Below are positions 61,476 through 64,000 of a stretch of DNA of 64,000 nucleotides, piece by piece. Each line of letters starts with the position of its first letter. Position 1 is the first letter of the stretch. The stretch comes from Lasioglossum baleicum. Lineage: Eukaryota; Arthropoda; Insecta; Hymenoptera; Halictidae. The stretch is from the NCBI RefSeq assembly GCF_051020765.1, contig NW_027469221.1, forward strand, positions 1 through 64,000. Reading direction: 5' to 3'. The translations under genes were made by a program, and so were the position numbers. The notes below the pieces were generated by a model. The model was not told the origin of the DNA and searched no databases. It saw only the letters and a list, made by a program, of their open reading frames with translations.

Positions 61476-63533
61476 TTATGCGTTATGCGTAATGCGTTAT
61501 GCATTATGCGTTATGCGTTATGCGTTATGCGTCATGCGTTATCCGTTATGCGTTATGCGTTATGCGTTATGCGTTACGCGTAATGCGTTATGCGTTATGC
61601 GTTATGCGTTATGCGATATGCGTTATTCGTTATGCGTTATGCGTTATGCGTTATGCGTTATGCGTTATGCGTTATGCGTTATGCGTTATGCGTTATGCGT
61701 TATGCGTTATGCGTTATGCGTTATGCGTTAAGCGTTATACGTTATGCGATATGCGTTATGCGTTATGCGTTATGCGTTATGCGTTATGCGTCATGCGTTA
61801 TGTGTTATGCGTTATGCGTTATGCGTTATGCGTAATGCGTTATGCGTTATGCGTTATGCGTTATGCGTTATGCGTTATGCGTTATGCGTCATGCGTTATC
61901 CGTTATGCGTTATGCGTTATGCGTTATGCGTAATGCGTTATGCGTTATGCGTTATGCGTAATGCGTTATGCGTTATGCGTTATGCGTTATGCGTTATGCG
62001 TTATGCGTTATGCGTTATGCGATATGCGTTATTCGTTATGCGTTATTCGTTATGCGTTATGCGTTATGCGTTATGCGTCATGCGTTATGTGTTATGCGTT
62101 ATGCGTTATGCGTTATGCGTAATGCGTTATGCGTTATGCGTTATGCGTTATGCGTTATGCGTTATGCGTTATGCGTCATGCGTTATCCGTTATGCGTTAT
62201 GCGTTATGCGTTATGCGTAATGCGTTATGCGTTATGCGTTATGCGTAATGCGTTATGCGTTATGCGTTATGCGTTATGCGTTATGCGTTATGCGTTATGC
62301 GTTATGCGATATGCGTTATTCGTTATGCGTTATGCGTTATGCGTTATGCGTTATGCGTTATGCGTTATGCGTTATGCGTTATGCGATATGCGTTATTCGT
62401 TATGCGTTATGCGTTATGCGTTATGCGTCATGCGTTATGTGTTATGCGTTATGCGTTATGCGTTATGCGTAATGCGTTATGCGTTATGCGTTATGCGTTA
62501 TGCGTTATGCGTTATGCGTCATGCGTTATCCGTTATGCGTTATGCGTTATGCGTAATGCGTTATGCGTTATGCGTTATGCGTAATGCGTAATGCGTTATG
62601 CGTTATGCGTTATGCGTTATGCGTTATGCGTTATGCGATATGCGTTATTCGTTATGCGTTATGCGTTATGCGTTATGCGTTATGCGTTATGCGTTATGCG
62701 TAATGCGTTATGCGTTATGCGTTATGCGTTATGCGTTATGCGTTATGCGTTATGCGTTATGCGTTATGCGATATGCGTTATTCGCTATGCGTTATGCGTT
62801 ATGCGTTATGCGTTATGCGTTATGCGTTATGCGTTATGCGTTATGCGATATGCGTTATTCGTTATGCGTTATGCGTTATGCGTTATGCGTTATGCGTTAT
62901 GCGTTATGCGTTATGCGTTATGCGTTATGCGTTATGCGTTATGCGTTATGCGTTATGCGTTATGCGTCATGCGTTATGCGTTATGCGTTATGCGTTATGC
63001 GTTATGCGTTATGCGTTATGCGTTAAGCGTTATACGTTATGCGTTATGCGTCATGCGTTATCCGTTATACGTTATGCGTTATGCGTTATGCGTAATGCGT
63101 TATGCGTTATGCGTTATGCGTTATGCGTTATGCGTTATGCGATATGCGTTATTCGTTATGCGTTATGCGTTATGCGTTATGCGTTATGCGTTATGCGTTA
63201 TGCGTTATGCGTTACGCGTTATGCGTTATGCGTTATGCGTTATGCGTAATGCGTTATGCGTTATGCGTTATGCGTTATGCGTTATGCGTTATGCGTTATG
63301 CGTTATGCGTTATGCGTTATGCGATATGCGTTATTCGTTATGCGTTATGCGTTATGCGTTATGCGTTATGCGTTATGCGTTATGCGTTATGCGATATGCG
63401 TTATTCGTTATGCGTTATGCGTTATGCGTTATGCGTTATGCGTTATGCGTTATGCGTTATGCGTTATGCGTTATGCGTTATGCGTTATGCGTCATGCGTT
63501 ATGCGTTATGCGTTATGCGTTATGCGTTACGCG

Positions 63534-63855
63534 TTATGCGTTATGCGTTATGCGTTATGCGTTATGCGTTATGCGTTATGCGTTATGCGTTATGCGTTAT
63601 GCGTTATGCGTTATGCGTTATGCGTTATGCGTTATGCGTTATGCGTTATGCGTTATGCGTTATGCGTTATGCGTTATGCGTTATGCGTTATGCGTTATGC
63701 GTTATGCGTTATGCGTTATGCGTTATGCGTTATGCGTTATGCGTTATGCGTTATGCGTTATGCGTTATGCGTTATGCGTTATGCGTTATGCGTTATGCGT
63801 TATGCGTTATGCGTTATGCGTTATGCGTTATGCGTTATGCGTTATGCGTTATGCG
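63534..63855 (+). repeat. Canonical core, 46 heptads
   Basis: This 322-bp run of pure canonical heptads lies between a TTACGCG heptad (63527) and a TTATGCT heptad (63856). It is the longest pure run near the right end. Confidence 0.9.
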
Positions 63856-63911
63856 TTATGCTTTATGCGTTATGCGATGTGCGTTATGCGTTATGCGTTA
63901 TGCGTTATGCG

Positions 63912-63967
63912 TTAAGCATTATGACTTTTTCATTGAGCGTTATGCGTTATGACTTTTCCATTGAGCG
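63912..63967 (+). repeat. Module A, copy 16
   Basis: The last A in the window has the TTATGCT heptad 56 bp upstream and TAATGCG-TTATGCA downstream as in copies 5 and 15. The spacing from the TGCTTT of that heptad to the module is 53 bp, as in copy 15; in copy 5 it is 60 bp. Confidence 0.96.
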
Positions 63968-64000
63968 TTATGCGTTATGCGTAATGCGTTATGCATTATG

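Larger units (their letters stand above)
18937..61583. other. 10-bp palindrome TTACGCGTAA, 13 copies, and its precursor
   Basis: A TTACGCG heptad directly before a TAATGCG heptad makes a perfect 10-bp inverted repeat. Copies start at 30676, 35422, 37984, 42016, 43675, 44830, 46195, 49744, 51522, 54665, 56471, 57696 and 61574. Nine of them begin exactly 99 bp after a B3 end (including the truncated module). At the founder B3 (18769) the same site, 18937-18946, is TTATGCGTAA, one base short of the palindrome. The copies at 42016, 43675, 51522 and 54665 have lost the module next to them. Confidence 0.93.
46027..62350 (+). repeat. Large segmental duplication, offset 11.5-11.8 kb
   Basis: 46027-50520 pairs with 57528-62350. 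Offsets: B3 11501, ATAAGCG word 11508 (47020/58528), 11515 near 47.6 kb, 11536 at 48281/59817, then 11795 at B1 48904/60699 and 11830 from B3 49576/61406 to about 50.5 kb. The intervening 50.5-57.5 kb contains the 3.15 kb tandem duplication. Confidence 0.92.
57528..62360 (+). repeat. Zone 9: second copy of the 46.0-50.5 kb block
   Basis: Module order and variant words match 46027-50520 at offsets that step from 11501 to 11830 bp. B3 at 57528 pairs with 46027, B1 at 60699 with 48904, and B3 at 61406 with 49576. The ATAAGCG word at 58528 pairs with 47020. A 259-bp tandem duplication around 59817-60335 is found only in this copy. Confidence 0.92.
36353..63071 (+). repeat. Seven-heptad word TTAAGCG/TTATACG...TCATGCG/TTATCCG/TTATACG, six copies
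   Basis: The word is 49 bp: TTAAGCG, TTATACG, two canonical heptads, TCATGCG, TTATCCG, TTATACG. Copies start at 36353, 40504, 48281, 59817, 60076 and 63023. Most other TTAAGCG-TTATACG words continue into a canonical heptad and ATATGCG, so this is a separate lineage confined to the right half. Copies 48281 and 59817 pair at offset 11536. Confidence 0.9.
1..64000 (+). repeat. Heptanucleotide satellite array, unit ATGCGTT
   Basis: The entire window is head-to-tail ATGCGTT on the + strand, about 9,140 heptads, always in one orientation. Most heptads are canonical and the rest usually differ by one substitution. One unit is 43 percent GC, with 5 of 7 + strand bases G or T, and holds one CpG. No interruption by unique sequence, mobile element or inverted segment is visible, and neither array boundary is present. 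Simple heptamer satellites are known in eukaryotes (the AT-rich heptamers of Drosophila virilis are the classic case), but I do not recognise this unit. A heterochromatic satellite is the inferred nature. No function can be read from sequence. Confidence 0.98.
62361..64000 (+). repeat. Zone 10: simple words, homogeneous core and terminal A module
   Basis: ATATGCG-TTATTCG words, a single CTATGCG heptad near 62784, and the TTAAGCG/TTATACG/TCATGCG/TTATCCG/TTATACG word at 63023 are followed by 322 bp of pure canonical heptads. The zone closes with an A module (63912) of the type seen at 8451 and 23998. The array continues past the window edge. Confidence 0.9.

Noticed and set aside
5112..63967. 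A and B modules as a CRISPR array
   Set aside because: Distances between modules range from under 300 bp to 39.9 kb and the sequence between them is satellite, not unique spacers of equal length.
1..64000. G-quadruplex-forming or active telomeric G-strand
   Set aside because: The + strand is GT-rich, but runs of three G occur only in isolated TTATGGG or TTACGGG heptads, and the array is too variant-rich for a telomerase product.
1..64000. Mobile element or viral insertion
   Set aside because: No terminal repeats, target duplications or non-satellite sequence are seen on either strand.
1..64000. Pure assembly or basecalling artefact
   Set aside because: A stable 7-bp register over 61.8 kb, non-identical segmental copies with private marks, and interpretable recombination junctions are not expected from random errors. 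Individual duplications could still be assembly-derived and need read depth.

Overview
The whole 64 kb window is one uninterrupted satellite array built from the 7-bp unit ATGCGTT (equivalently TTATGCG on the + strand, CGCATAA on the - strand). I see no protein-coding gene, RNA gene, transposable element, CRISPR array or unique single-copy DNA anywhere, and neither array edge is inside the window. The long + strand open frames are a by-product: the unit has no stop codon in any phase and its length is coprime to 3, so all three + frames read the same heptapeptide MRYALCV, while every - frame hits TAA every 21 nt. A megabase-type simple satellite with nested higher-order repeats points to eukaryotic heterochromatin (centromeric, pericentromeric or subtelomeric) in a long-read assembly. 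The species cannot be named from this sequence.

The array is far from monotonous. Many heptads carry one substitution (TAATGCG, TCATGCG, TTATCCG, ATATGCG, TTATTCG, TTATGGG, TTATGTG, TTATGCA, TTACGCG, TTATACG, TTAAGCG, TTGTGCG and others), arranged in recurring words. Two larger diverged modules stand out. Module A is 56 bp (8 heptads, 16 copies) and module B is 70 bp (10 heptads, 34 full copies plus one truncated). Both carry the 19-base core ATGACTTTTTCATTGAGCG, the only sequence here that departs clearly from the heptad, yet they are whole numbers of heptads long. From base 2223 to the end, every heptad start I checked falls on the same residue modulo 7. Only four single-base register slips exist, all in the first 2.23 kb.

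Layout from left to right. 1-4817: simple array, no modules, containing a substitution-free core (1492-2738) and a 2787-bp-offset duplication. 4818-13539: A-rich zone with early B copies and a 4669-bp-offset duplication. 13540-18768: three tandem copies of an ordered A-B2-B2-B1 higher-order repeat. 18769-23997: first B3 copy, two B2 copies and a 1995-bp-offset duplication. 23998-29695: one A copy, then a module-free stretch with 0.95-1.13 kb repeats. 29696-62360: late-type B1 and B3 cassettes repeated in 1.66, 3.15, 4.7 and 11.5-11.8 kb segmental duplications. 62361-64000: simple words, a homogeneous 322-bp core, and a final A module that resembles those at 8.45 and 24.0 kb.

Module subfamilies change in order along the window (no modules; A and early B1; B2; B3; late B1 with B3), so the array records its own history of unequal exchange. 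Several individual events can be read: a 259-bp tandem duplication, a 392-bp deletion between two TTATGTG heptads, a truncated module B, and a single T-to-C change that created a 10-bp palindrome and was then copied along the array.
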